The position numbers were made by a program, and so were the translations under genes. Below, one piece after another: positions 14,796 through 23,009 of a stretch of 64,000 nt of DNA (positions are counted from its first letter, which is position 1; the number at the start of each line of letters is the position of its first letter). The DNA comes from Prochlorococcus sp. AG-347-B23. GTDB lineage: Bacteria > Cyanobacteriota > Cyanobacteriia > PCC-6307 > Cyanobiaceae. The notes beneath the pieces were generated by a model. The model made no database searches. It had not been told where the DNA came from and saw only the letters and a list, made by a program, of their open reading frames with translations. The DNA lies in assembly GCA_003281715.1 (NCBI GenBank), contig QCBE01000003.1:1-64000 (forward strand), given 5' to 3'.

Positions 14796-14918
14796 ATGAA
14801 TTTACAGTACAGATTTTCTGAACTGCTATTAACTAATAAAATATATAACAGTAAAAAAAAGAAATGTAAAAAGAAAAAATGCTCTAATTGGAAGGGGGGC
14901 AAGTGTAATTGCCTATAA
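14796..14918 (+). CDS. 40-residue Cys/Lys-rich micropeptide behind a Fur-like box
   Basis: The ORF encodes MNLQYRFSELLLTNKIYNSK followed by a Lys-rich tail carrying cysteines at residues 24, 29, 37 and 39 in the order KCKKKKC, then SNWKGGKCNCL. The four cysteines, spaced C-x4-C-x7-C-x-C, could bind a metal or an Fe-S cluster. It sits between ferritin and futC, ends 7 bases from the convergent futC gene, and begins 10 bases after a 16/19 Fur-box-like site. The combination of operator and Cys pattern is why I accept so short an ORF. No known family is recognised; an iron-homeostasis peptide is a hypothesis. Confidence 0.55.
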   Translation: MNLQYRFSELLLTNKIYNSKKKKCKKKKCSNWKGGKCNCL

Positions 14919-14925
14919 AAATAGT

Positions 14926-16002
14926 CTATATATTTTCCTTATATGCTCCAGGATATAAAAAATAATAACTATTTTTATTAATAGAAAGAGAACATTTATC
15001 GCCATTATTAAGGAGATTATTAATATCAGTTCTAACCCTTAATATGTTTCCATTAATAGATACTTTATATATAAGAAATTCTCCAAGAAATTCTTTAGAT
15101 ATAACAATCGCATCACCAGATTCTGATCTTTTAATTGAAATAAATTTAGGAGAAATTGACATACTTTTTATATTTGCATTTTGTAAAACCCCTGAACTAT
15201 TTATTTCACCTAAACAAGACATATAAGAATCACCATTTTTTTGAAGATTAATAATATTATTACCCAAAATAAAACTACTAACAAATAGGGTCTTGGGATT
15301 GTTTAGAAGGTTAATTGGTGTATCAATTTGATGTATTTTTCCTTCATTCATGACGGCAACTTTATCGCAAATTGACATTGCCTCTTCCGGATCATGAGTA
15401 ACCATCAATCCACTTGCATTACAACCTTTTAGGATATTTGGGAGTTCACTTCTCAATTTTAGTTTGACATGCATATCAAGACTACAAAATGGTTCATCTA
15501 ATAAAATAAAATTAGTACCAGGAGCAAGAGCTCTCGCAATTGCTAGTCTTTGTTTTTGGCCTCCAGATAATTCATGTGGGTATCTTCCAATAAAACTATC
15601 AAGACCTACAACATTTAATAAATAATCAACTCTAGATCTATCTTTTTTGTTTTTTAAACCAAAAATTACATTTTCCAAAACAGTTAAGTGAGGGAATAGT
15701 GCATAATCTTGAAAAACCATACCAATATTTCTTTTCTCTGGACTAAGAATTTTTTTTCCACTTGAAATTTCCTTATCATTTAGAGAAATCCTCCCTCTAG
15801 AGGGATATTCGAACCCAGCGATTAATCTTAAAAGAGTAGTTTTTCCGCAACCAGAAGGACCAAGCAACCCTAACAACTCGCCATTTTCAATTTTCAGGTT
15901 AATTGCGTTTAATATCCAATTTGAACATTCTTGCTTATCATATTTATGATGCAAATCATCAATTATTAACGCATCATTTTCCACTAAGTTCTTCTTATTC
16001 AA
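14926..16002 (-). CDS. futC: Fe(III) ABC transporter ATPase, FutC/FbpC type
   Basis: The 358-residue protein has an ABC domain with Walker A GPSGCGKTT (residues 48-56), signature LSGGQKQRLAIARALA, Walker B FILLDEP and the switch in VTHDPEEA, followed by a C-terminal regulatory domain of about 110 residues typical of the FbpC/PotA/MalK group. In cyanobacteria this form energises the FutABC iron importer. Permease and binding-protein genes are not in the window, so the assignment to iron rests on family resemblance and on the neighbouring ferritin. The ATPase could alternatively serve another oxyanion or polyamine importer. Confidence 0.8.
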   Translation of the reverse strand: MNKKNLVENDALIIDDLHHKYDKQECSNWILNAINLKIENGELLGLLGPSGCGKTTLLRLIAGFEYPSRGRISLNDKEISSGKKILSPEKRNIGMVFQDYALFPHLTVLENVIFGLKNKKDRSRVDYLLNVVGLDSFIGRYPHELSGGQKQRLAIARALAPGTNFILLDEPFCSLDMHVKLKLRSELPNILKGCNASGLMVTHDPEEAMSICDKVAVMNEGKIHQIDTPINLLNNPKTLFVSSFILGNNIINLQKNGDSYMSCLGEINSSGVLQNANIKSMSISPKFISIKRSESGDAIVISKEFLGEFLIYKVSINGNILRVRTDINNLLNNGDKCSLSINKNSYYFLYPGAYKENI

Positions 16003-16079
16003 ATATATTAAGTTAGCAGAAAATATTCACCTAAAATATCCCTTGTATAATTTTATACACCGTTTAATTTTCAAGTTTA

Positions 16080-16733
16080 ATGAGAAAGTCTGAAAGAGCA
16101 GAAATAATACGCAAGGAACTCAAAAAGCTATATCCATCGCCTCCAATACCCCTTGATCATACAAATGCATATACACTTCTCGTCGCCGTAGTTTTAAGTG
16201 CTCAATCAACAGACAAGAAAGTTAATGAATTAACAAAAAGCTTATTTAAAGTTGCAGATAATCCAGAAAAGATGGTGCAGCTAGGTATTAATAGCATTTA
16301 CGAATACATAAAATTTTTAGGTCTATCTAATCAAAAATCAAAGAACATTTATAACTTATCCAAATTATTGATTGAGAAACATAATGGCGCAGTCCCAGAT
16401 TCTTTTGAGAAGCTTGAATCTCTTCCAGGGGTAGGTCATAAAACAGCATCAGTTGTAATGTCTCAAGTGTTTAAAATACCCTCATTCCCGGTAGATACTC
16501 ACATACACAGGTTGGCACAAAGATGGGGGCTATCAAATGGAGATAACGTAGTTCAAACAGAAAAAGACCTAAAAAAAATATTTCCTGTTAATGATTGGAA
16601 TACCTTACATTTGCAAATAATCTTTTATGGCAGAGAATTCTGCACAGCAAGAGGCTGTGATGGAACAAAATGTTATTTATGTCGCACTCTTTATCCCAAA
16701 AGAAAAAAGAAATTTATATGTAAAAAGCCTTAA
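16080..16733 (+). CDS. nth: Endonuclease III (Nth)
   Basis: Nth is a bifunctional DNA glycosylase/AP lyase that removes oxidised pyrimidines. The 217-residue protein has the helix-hairpin-helix LPGVGHKTASVV with the catalytic lysine, and the catalytic aspartate in FPVDTHIHRL. The C-terminus has cysteines arranged CTARGCDGTKCYLC with another Cys near the end, which differs from the C-x6-C-x2-C-x5-C iron-sulfur loop of E. coli Nth. It is divergent from futC with a 77-base gap and begins a plus-strand group with the gene at 16769. Confidence 0.92.
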   Translation: MRKSERAEIIRKELKKLYPSPPIPLDHTNAYTLLVAVVLSAQSTDKKVNELTKSLFKVADNPEKMVQLGINSIYEYIKFLGLSNQKSKNIYNLSKLLIEKHNGAVPDSFEKLESLPGVGHKTASVVMSQVFKIPSFPVDTHIHRLAQRWGLSNGDNVVQTEKDLKKIFPVNDWNTLHLQIIFYGREFCTARGCDGTKCYLCRTLYPKRKKKFICKKP

Positions 16734-16768
16734 GAAATTTATATAATATTTAAATTAGTTTTTTAATT

Positions 16769-17428
16769 ATGAAAATAGCAATTACTGGTGCATCGGGGAA
16801 AACAGGTTATAGAATTTCCGAAGAAGCAGTTAAGAAAGGATATAAAGTAAGGCAAATCATTAGAAAGAATTCAAAAGTCTCAGCAGGATTAGAGCGTTTA
16901 GAAACAATTAGGGTTTCATTAGACAAAAAAGGAGAACTTGATGAAGCTTTAAAAGATATTGATGCTTTGATAATTGCGACTGGAGCGAGAGCATCATTAG
17001 ATTTAACTGGTCCTGCAAAGGTTGATGCATTGGGTGTATACAGGCAATTAGAGAGTTGCAAAAGAGTTGGTATTAAAAGAGTTATTTTAGTTAGTTCCCT
17101 TTGTACTGGTAAATTATTTCACCCATTAAACTTATTTGGTTTAATTCTTATTTGGAAGAAATTAGGTGAAAACTTTCTACGAAATTCAAATTTCGAATGG
17201 ACTATTATTAGACCTGGAGGATTAAAGGAGAATGAAGATATTAAATTAGAAAATATAAATTACTCAAAGGAGGATACTCAAATTAATGGATCAATCCCAA
17301 GAAGATTAGTTGCGCAATGTTGTATAAATTCTTTAAAAAACAAAGAATCCATCAATAAATTAATAGAAGTAACAAGTTCGAATGATAATAAAAAGATATC
17401 TTTTAAAAAAGCTATGCAAATGATTTAA
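16769..17428 (+). CDS. NAD(P)-binding SDR-family protein (NmrA/Tic62-like)
   Basis: The N-terminal Rossmann motif is KIAITGASGKTGYRISEEAVKKGY (split after GASGKTGYRI). Other atypical-SDR marks are LIIATGARAS, RVILVSSLC and WTIIRPGGLKE. The 219-residue length and absence of an obvious YxxxK catalytic pair place it among the NmrA/Tic62-like proteins, often redox or complex-assembly factors rather than enzymes. The substrate is unknown. It lies 35 bases after nth and 26 bases before a small conserved ORF. Confidence 0.82.
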   Translation: MKIAITGASGKTGYRISEEAVKKGYKVRQIIRKNSKVSAGLERLETIRVSLDKKGELDEALKDIDALIIATGARASLDLTGPAKVDALGVYRQLESCKRVGIKRVILVSSLCTGKLFHPLNLFGLILIWKKLGENFLRNSNFEWTIIRPGGLKENEDIKLENINYSKEDTQINGSIPRRLVAQCCINSLKNKESINKLIEVTSSNDNKKISFKKAMQMI

Positions 17429-17454
17429 AAGATGTAAATATATAGAATAAAACC

Positions 17455-17643
17455 ATGAAAATAAACTCCAAAATTGATGCATTACAATTAATGCTTACTG
17501 ATTTAAGAACTAGAAATGAACCAATAAGACATAAAGCTGCATTTAAAGGTTGTCAACCAGAATTTCAAAGTCTTGTATCAAGATTAATAAAGCAGTTAGA
17601 AGACGAATTAGTTGCTGAAAAGCTTACAAATCGTGATAGTTAA
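17455..17643 (+). CDS. Small hypothetical protein (62 aa)
   Basis: The product is a 62-residue soluble protein: MKINSKIDALQLMLTDLRTR, then NEPIRHKAAFKGCQPEFQSL and a helical end (SRLIKQLEDELVAEKL). It appears fully helical and charged. No domain is recognised. It follows the SDR-like gene closely on the same strand, and its stop lies 9 bases before the convergent end of the DUF296-glutaredoxin gene. Confidence 0.72.
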   Translation: MKINSKIDALQLMLTDLRTRNEPIRHKAAFKGCQPEFQSLVSRLIKQLEDELVAEKLTNRDS

Positions 17644-17652
17644 AAATTTAGA

Positions 17653-18264
17653 TTACTTAAATGAAATTAAGTTATCCAATTTTGCTTGTTCTGAAAGTTC
17701 ATCATATCCTCCAAAAAATTTATTATCCAAAAATATTTGAGGGAAAGTATTATGGCTACTTTGAGCCATTATTTTTTGAAAGCTCTCATCATTGTCTATT
17801 AAAGTAACTTCATGAGGGATAGATAAAGAATTAAGCAACCTAATTGCTCTTTTAGACCAAGGACAATCCTTTAAGATATATGCTTTTACACGTGATTCAT
17901 TAGCGATCAAATCATGATTTGAGATATTAATAATTTTTTGTTCAAAAGAAAGTAATAATATATCAGTACCTTTTTTTACAATACATCCCTCCTCAAGATG
18001 CCCGCCAAAGACATTACATCCCTCATCTGCAAAACTCAAATGTAAATGAACATCTCCTTTATTAAAATGTCCGTTTAAAGAAACAATCTCTAGATTTCCC
18101 TCAAATTTATTTATCTCTTGATTTCCTGGGCATTGAATACAAACTGTTCTTAGATTACCAACCACTCCAGAAACATACCCGTATAAATTATTCGATAAAG
18201 AATATTCTTTAATTGAATTTATCAAATCAGATTCTGGAGATAGCTTTAGGCTATGAGGCTGCAT
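17653..18264 (-). CDS. DUF296 (PPC) domain fused to glutaredoxin
   Basis: The first 125 residues form a PPC/DUF296 domain with the three metal-site histidines H73, H75 and H89 (DVHLHLSFAD and NVFGGHLEEG). The last 75 residues are a glutaredoxin-like thioredoxin fold: C134-P-W-S137 replaces the usual CPYC active site, TFPQIF carries the cis-proline and GGYDEL (about 185-190) the glutathione-binding end. The fusion of a nucleoid-like PPC domain with a monothiol-type glutaredoxin suggests a redox- or glutathione-linked sensor. Neither domain is broken. I do not know a characterised protein of this type; function is inferred. Confidence 0.85.
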   Translation of the reverse strand: MQPHSLKLSPESDLINSIKEYSLSNNLYGYVSGVVGNLRTVCIQCPGNQEINKFEGNLEIVSLNGHFNKGDVHLHLSFADEGCNVFGGHLEEGCIVKKGTDILLLSFEQKIINISNHDLIANESRVKAYILKDCPWSKRAIRLLNSLSIPHEVTLIDNDESFQKIMAQSSHNTFPQIFLDNKFFGGYDELSEQAKLDNLISFK

Positions 18265-18480
18265 TAGATATAAGGAATAATTTTGTAATATAAAACATCA
18301 GCATTCATAAAGAGAAGTTGAGTTTATAATCTTTAGGATTTAGATTTAAATTAAATTTTATAATCTATTATCAAAAACCATTTATGATAAATACTAAAAA
18401 TTTAAGCTTGTTGAGAGTGTAATATATTTTTTATATACAAAAACTAATTTGTATTAAGAAAAAATCTTAAAAATTTAGCA

Positions 18481-18987
18481 TTGAATATTCCCAATTTATT
18501 ATCGATATCTCGACTTTTCCTTGTATTTCCATTAATACTTTTTTTAGAAATTAACAGACCTTTTTATGTCTTTATATTGATTATTATTGGAGGTTTAACT
18601 GATTATTTTGACGGGTTGATTGCAAGGAAATTCAATCTTAAAACCAAATTAGGAGCTATCCTTGATCCCTTAAGCGATAAAGTATTCTATTTAATTCCTT
18701 TGACCTTCCTTTGTAAAATTAATTTTATACCCTTCTGGTCTTTGTCATTAATTTTATTTAGAGAATTAATTATTTCTAGCCTAAGAAACTCTGCAAAAGA
18801 CGGTTTACCAGCATCAATTTTAGGAAAATATAAAACATTTTTCTTTTTTATTTCAGTAATCACCTTCTTTACACCATTAAAAATTAGCTTATTGAATAAT
18901 TTGGCTTTAATTTTTTATTGGTTAGGGTTCATCCTGACTTTTGTGACTTTATTAGGTTATTTAAGAATTAAAAAGAATATTATCTGA
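18481..18987 (+). CDS. pgsA: CDP-diacylglycerol-glycerol-3-phosphate 3-phosphatidyltransferase PgsA
   Basis: PgsA makes phosphatidylglycerol phosphate, the precursor of phosphatidylglycerol required in thylakoids. The 168-residue membrane protein starts with TTG at 18481 and contains the CDP-alcohol phosphotransferase signature D-x2-D-G-x2-A-R-x8-G-x3-D-x3-D (DYFDGLIARKFNLKTKLGAI then LDPLSDK). Five to six hydrophobic segments are visible. The 216 bases before it (18265-18480) show no gene. Its 3' end overlaps the convergent epimerase gene by 27 bases. Confidence 0.9.
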   Translation: MNIPNLLSISRLFLVFPLILFLEINRPFYVFILIIIGGLTDYFDGLIARKFNLKTKLGAILDPLSDKVFYLIPLTFLCKINFIPFWSLSLILFRELIISSLRNSAKDGLPASILGKYKTFFFFISVITFFTPLKISLLNNLALIFYWLGFILTFVTLLGYLRIKKNII

Positions 18988-19887
18988 ATTTCCATCAAAT
19001 TCCTCACTCTTTTTATTATTAAAATCATTCACAAAACTATCTTTTAGACCATTAAGTAAATCAAAAGTTGGCGCCCACTCTAAATCACGTTTTATCTTAG
19101 AGATATCAGTCTGATAATGATTTAATCTAATTGGAAATCCCTTTCGAGACTTAGGATCTAATTTTTGATAATCAAATGTTCTTAAAGAAATCTCATTTTG
19201 GTTTAATCCAAGAACCTTCGCACAGAAATATATTAAACCCTTGATTGTTACTCCTTTTTCACCTGAACAGTTGTAAATATTATTTTTAGAATTTTCAAAA
19301 TTTATGCACCTAATCATTACATCAGTTAAATCAGAAACATGCCCTAGCTGAGTAATTAAAGAACCGTCACCAGGGATTGGTATTGATTTTTTAGTAAATA
19401 ACCTTTCAAAAAACCAATTTTCAATTTTATTATAATTTCCTGGTCCATAAATATAAGTAGGTCTAAAACTTGTAAAAGGAATTTTTTTGTTTTTTAACCA
19501 ATTTTCTGTCTCAAACTTTCCTTTGTGCCTACTTTCTAAATCAATTGGATCAACTTCGGATAAGGGTAGTTCACAATTATCTTTATAAACACCTGCAGAG
19601 CTGACATATATATATCTCTGGAAAGAGTTATCTAAATTATCTATAAGAAGTTTGGTTTGTTCTAGCTCTCGTCCAGAAATATCAAAAACAACATCATACT
19701 TTTCATTTCTTAGCTTGACAATATCTTCTGAATTATTTCTATCACCCTTAATTAAATTTGTTTTTTCAGGATTACTTTTATTACCTCTCGTGAAAATATC
19801 AATATCATAATTTTTACTTAATAACTTTCCAACCAAAGACTTGCCAACAAATCTAGTGCCACCCATTACAAGAATTTTCATATTCAA
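18961..19887 (-). CDS. NAD-dependent epimerase-like protein (CSP41-like)
   Basis: The 308-residue extended-SDR protein has a Rossmann start ILVMGGTRFVGKSL and the pattern DVVFDISGRE, YIYVSSAGVYK and FRPTYIYGPGNY. The Tyr in AGVYK and the RPTYIYGPG stretch are like chloroplast stem-loop binding protein CSP41 and its cyanobacterial relatives, which bind RNA rather than acting as sugar epimerases. The C-terminus is charged and Asn-rich. It is convergent with pgsA. A catalytic role is possible but unproven. Confidence 0.75.
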   Translation of the reverse strand: MNMKILVMGGTRFVGKSLVGKLLSKNYDIDIFTRGNKSNPEKTNLIKGDRNNSEDIVKLRNEKYDVVFDISGRELEQTKLLIDNLDNSFQRYIYVSSAGVYKDNCELPLSEVDPIDLESRHKGKFETENWLKNKKIPFTSFRPTYIYGPGNYNKIENWFFERLFTKKSIPIPGDGSLITQLGHVSDLTDVMIRCINFENSKNNIYNCSGEKGVTIKGLIYFCAKVLGLNQNEISLRTFDYQKLDPKSRKGFPIRLNHYQTDISKIKRDLEWAPTFDLLNGLKDSFVNDFNNKKSEEFDGNSDNILFNS

Positions 19888-19973
19888 AAAATATTTAACT
19901 GAAGTAGTAATCTTAAATAGAATTACATATTGAATAGTACTACTAATAAGTAATTAATGAAAAGGATGATTCT

Positions 19974-20741
19974 ATGGACCTAATTCCAGCAATTGATTTA
20001 ATGAATGGTAAGTGTGTGAGGCTTTTTAAAGGCGACTTTAATAAAAGAAAAGACTTCACCAAAGAGCCTCATGAGCAAGCTAAATTTTGGGAAAGCGAAG
20101 GGGCAAAATATATACATATAGTTGATTTGGATGCTGCAAAATCTGGATCACCAAAAAACGATGAATCAATAAAAAAGATTGCAAAAACAGTTAACATACC
20201 CATTCAAATCGGTGGGGGTATAAGATCTCAAGAAAGGATAGAACAATTATTTTCTTATGGTATTGAGAAAGTTATCATGGGAACCTCTGCAATAGAAAAT
20301 AAAGATCTAGTTAAAAACTTATCAAATAAATTTCCTGGAAGGATAATTGTTGGGATAGATGCAAAAGATGGAAAAGTTAGTACAAGGGGTTGGCTTGAAC
20401 AATCTAATATTTTTGCTACAGATCTAGTAAAGGAGTTTTCTTCATTAAAAATTGCTAGTTTTATTGTTACAGATATAAATACAGATGGGACGTTAGAAGG
20501 GACAAATGAAGAATTCATAAAAAGCATACTTGAAATTACAGATATTCCAGTAATAGCCTCAGGAGGTGTTGGTTCAATTTCTGATTTATTATCGTTAGTT
20601 AAATTTGAAAACTCTGGACTATTTGGAGTAATTGTAGGTAAAGCTCTTTATGAAAATAAATTCACGATCAACGAAGCGAATAATGTATTGTCATCAGAGA
20701 GATTAAATGACTTTGATTTAAACAGAAATTACTACGCCTAA
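19974..20741 (+). CDS. hisA: ProFAR isomerase HisA
   Basis: HisA converts 5'-ProFAR to PRFAR in histidine synthesis. The 255-residue TIM barrel starts MDLIPAIDLMNGKCVRLFKG with catalytic Asp8, shows the phosphate-binding GGGIRS segment near residue 80 and the second catalytic Asp region in IVGIDAKDGKVSTRGW, then GGVGSISDL late. Length is normal. It starts a long plus-strand group that runs to prk, with divergent spacing of 86 bases to the CSP41-like gene. Confidence 0.96.
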   Translation: MDLIPAIDLMNGKCVRLFKGDFNKRKDFTKEPHEQAKFWESEGAKYIHIVDLDAAKSGSPKNDESIKKIAKTVNIPIQIGGGIRSQERIEQLFSYGIEKVIMGTSAIENKDLVKNLSNKFPGRIIVGIDAKDGKVSTRGWLEQSNIFATDLVKEFSSLKIASFIVTDINTDGTLEGTNEEFIKSILEITDIPVIASGGVGSISDLLSLVKFENSGLFGVIVGKALYENKFTINEANNVLSSERLNDFDLNRNYYA

Positions 20742-20820
20742 AAGATTATAAAAATTGATTTAAGGCTGGTATTTGCAGTAATTGTTAGTTAATTTTGTAT
20801 AAGAGATAAGAAATCTAGTC

Positions 20821-22437
20821 TTGGAATTAATTTCAAAAAAATCGATATTGATTATTGCTCCAAGCTTAATAGCAGAATCTTTATCGCTTAAGTTAACATC
20901 ACTAGACCAAAATTTAGACATTAATTTTAATAATGGAACAGGTGATAAAACTCCGGATTTAGTTATATGGAATGTTCTTAATTTCCAATCAGAAGATCTC
21001 ATAAGGTTAGAATTATTAAAATTAAGAGAAAGATATGATCAGTCAAAGTTTCTTATAATTCTCTCTGGCGAATTTGTTTATGAAGCAAATACCCTTCCAT
21101 CGTTAAATGCTGAAGGTTTTCTTTTAAATCCCAGTGCAGAAAAAGTTCTTGAATCTATTGGTACCATTTTAAATGGGGGAAGGGTATTTGATATTGAAAA
21201 TAATTCTCAAATTAAATTTAACAAAAATAAACCTCTCTCTTTTAGTCAAAAAATTCTAACTTCAGGTCTTAAACAAATAGATTCTGAAATTAATTATATT
21301 TTCAAATATGTCAACTCTGATTCAACACCAGAATTTTATAAATTTATTTTAAAAGGAAGATTAAGAGAACTTATTACTGCAAAATCTTTTCTAATTTTCT
21401 TATGGGGTAATTCACTAGAACTTTATACAGAGGCAGTTTACACTGAAAATAAAATTAATCTTGAAAATAAGAACACTGTATTCATTAAAGATAAAAACAC
21501 TACAGAAATATGGAATTTAATTTTAGATAGACTAAAAGAAAGGTATAGCTCCACTAACTTAGAGGTTGAATTTAATAATTCATCAATAATTCTCTCTGGG
21601 ATAAAGAAAGAATTCATTTCACGACTAATTTGCAAAATGTTAGATGAGTTAGATAATTTAGTTAAAAATATTAAGGAAAACTATAAGGAGAAAGATTTTA
21701 AAGATGATTTAAATTCTCTTATAAAAGAACTTAAAGTTAATACAATTTCAAACATCACAGACAGCTATTTTCGATTAAAAAAAGGAGGCGAATCTATTTC
21801 AATAAATGATTTTATTTATAGTGAAGTAAGTTGCGAAGAGATAGATAGAGAATCACATGAATCAATAATGTTTATTGAGCCAATTATTAAAAATGAAGCT
21901 CTTGACTATGATGGGAAATTACTCCCTCTATATGAAACAGAATCATTTTTGATCCTTGAAAATATAATTTCAAATTGGACCATAAGGAACTGTAATTTAT
22001 TAGCTTCTGAAATCTTTAATATTTGTTCTTCTTGGACTGAATTAAGGACTGTACTTATAAATCCCGAATTACAATCGACAAGAAATTTTGAAAGATTTAG
22101 AAATAATATTAATAACTACAATCGCTGGCATTCCAATATTTATATGCCTATCTACTTGTATGAGAGTAAACGAGAATATATTGATATTATCGATAAAAAA
22201 TTTACCCGATACTTCAAAAATGAAAATAGGGAGAATGAATTAGAGAATCTAGAATGGATACAAAAACAAGTTACATTGTTAGTTGAGATAAGAGATGCCG
22301 TAGCACCTCAGTTAGAAGTTGCTGTAAAATATATCGGTAATCTTTTCGTAACTTTCCTTACAAAGGTCGTTGGCAAAGCTATCGGTTTAGTTGGGAAAGG
22401 AATCCTTCAAGGATTAGGAAGATCAAGTTCAAAGTAA
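20821..22437 (+). CDS. DUF3685 protein (Ycf55-like)
   Basis: A 538-residue cyanobacterial protein. The first 120 residues resemble a degenerate response-regulator receiver (ILIIAPSLIAESLSLKL ... PDLVIWNVLNFQSEDL ... GEFVYEANTLPSLNAEGFLL), without the phosphorylated Asp in a clear DD pair. The rest is the DUF3685 domain, with a C-terminal hydrophobic segment (IRDAVAPQLEVAVKY, then GNLFVTFLTKVVGKAIGLVG). Relatives occur in plastid genomes as Ycf55. Function unknown. The start is a TTG at 20821, and it follows hisA by 79 bases. Confidence 0.82.
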   Translation: MELISKKSILIIAPSLIAESLSLKLTSLDQNLDINFNNGTGDKTPDLVIWNVLNFQSEDLIRLELLKLRERYDQSKFLIILSGEFVYEANTLPSLNAEGFLLNPSAEKVLESIGTILNGGRVFDIENNSQIKFNKNKPLSFSQKILTSGLKQIDSEINYIFKYVNSDSTPEFYKFILKGRLRELITAKSFLIFLWGNSLELYTEAVYTENKINLENKNTVFIKDKNTTEIWNLILDRLKERYSSTNLEVEFNNSSIILSGIKKEFISRLICKMLDELDNLVKNIKENYKEKDFKDDLNSLIKELKVNTISNITDSYFRLKKGGESISINDFIYSEVSCEEIDRESHESIMFIEPIIKNEALDYDGKLLPLYETESFLILENIISNWTIRNCNLLASEIFNICSSWTELRTVLINPELQSTRNFERFRNNINNYNRWHSNIYMPIYLYESKREYIDIIDKKFTRYFKNENRENELENLEWIQKQVTLLVEIRDAVAPQLEVAVKYIGNLFVTFLTKVVGKAIGLVGKGILQGLGRSSSK

Positions 22438-22451
22438 GTTTTTAAACTTTC

Positions 22452-23000
22452 ATGAAAATAGTTCAATGGATCCTAATAGCATTAATTTTCTTAAGTCCAT
22501 ATAAAGCAAATGCCTCTAGAGATTCTGATAGTTACGATGGCAACATCTTTCCTATATACGCAGGAAATGGGGCTATAGTTCCTCCCCAGACAACTCTTCA
22601 GGAATCATTAAAAAATAAAAGAGTCGCAGTTTTATTTTTTTATCTTGACGACAGCTCAAATAGTAAAGCTATGGCCCCGATAATATCCGGTTTAGATTTG
22701 ATATGGAGAAATAATATAGATATCATTGCTCTAACTACTGATGAATTACAGGATAAAGAAAAGTCTGATCTTAGAAATGAACCTAATTATTATTGGAACG
22801 GATTAATTCCACAAACCATTATTTTAAATAGTGATGGAGAAGTGCAATATGATAAAAATGGAATCATTAATATAGATGAATTAAACAAAGTTATAGGAGA
22901 ACTAAAGGGAATTGATATAGAAGATACGAAATTTTCTGTAGAAAGTTTTAATGAATACAACAGTATCATTTCCGAAAAAAAAGATAAAAACAAAAATTAA
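22452..23000 (+). CDS. Exported thioredoxin-fold protein without CxxC
   Basis: A Sec-type signal peptide (MKIVQWILIALIFLSPYKANA) precedes about 160 residues with a thioredoxin-like fold pattern: VAVLFFYLDDSSNSKAMAPI where CxxC would sit, then YWNGLIPQTIILNSDGEV with the cis-Pro. There is no cysteine pair, so redox catalysis is unlikely. Similar cyanobacterial lumenal proteins are linked to photosystem I accumulation, and this may be one, but I assign it only by resemblance. It is 14 bases after DUF3685 and 9 bases before the next gene. Confidence 0.72.
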   Translation: MKIVQWILIALIFLSPYKANASRDSDSYDGNIFPIYAGNGAIVPPQTTLQESLKNKRVAVLFFYLDDSSNSKAMAPIISGLDLIWRNNIDIIALTTDELQDKEKSDLRNEPNYYWNGLIPQTIILNSDGEVQYDKNGIINIDELNKVIGELKGIDIEDTKFSVESFNEYNSIISEKKDKNKN

Positions 23001-23009
23001 TTTTAAAAA

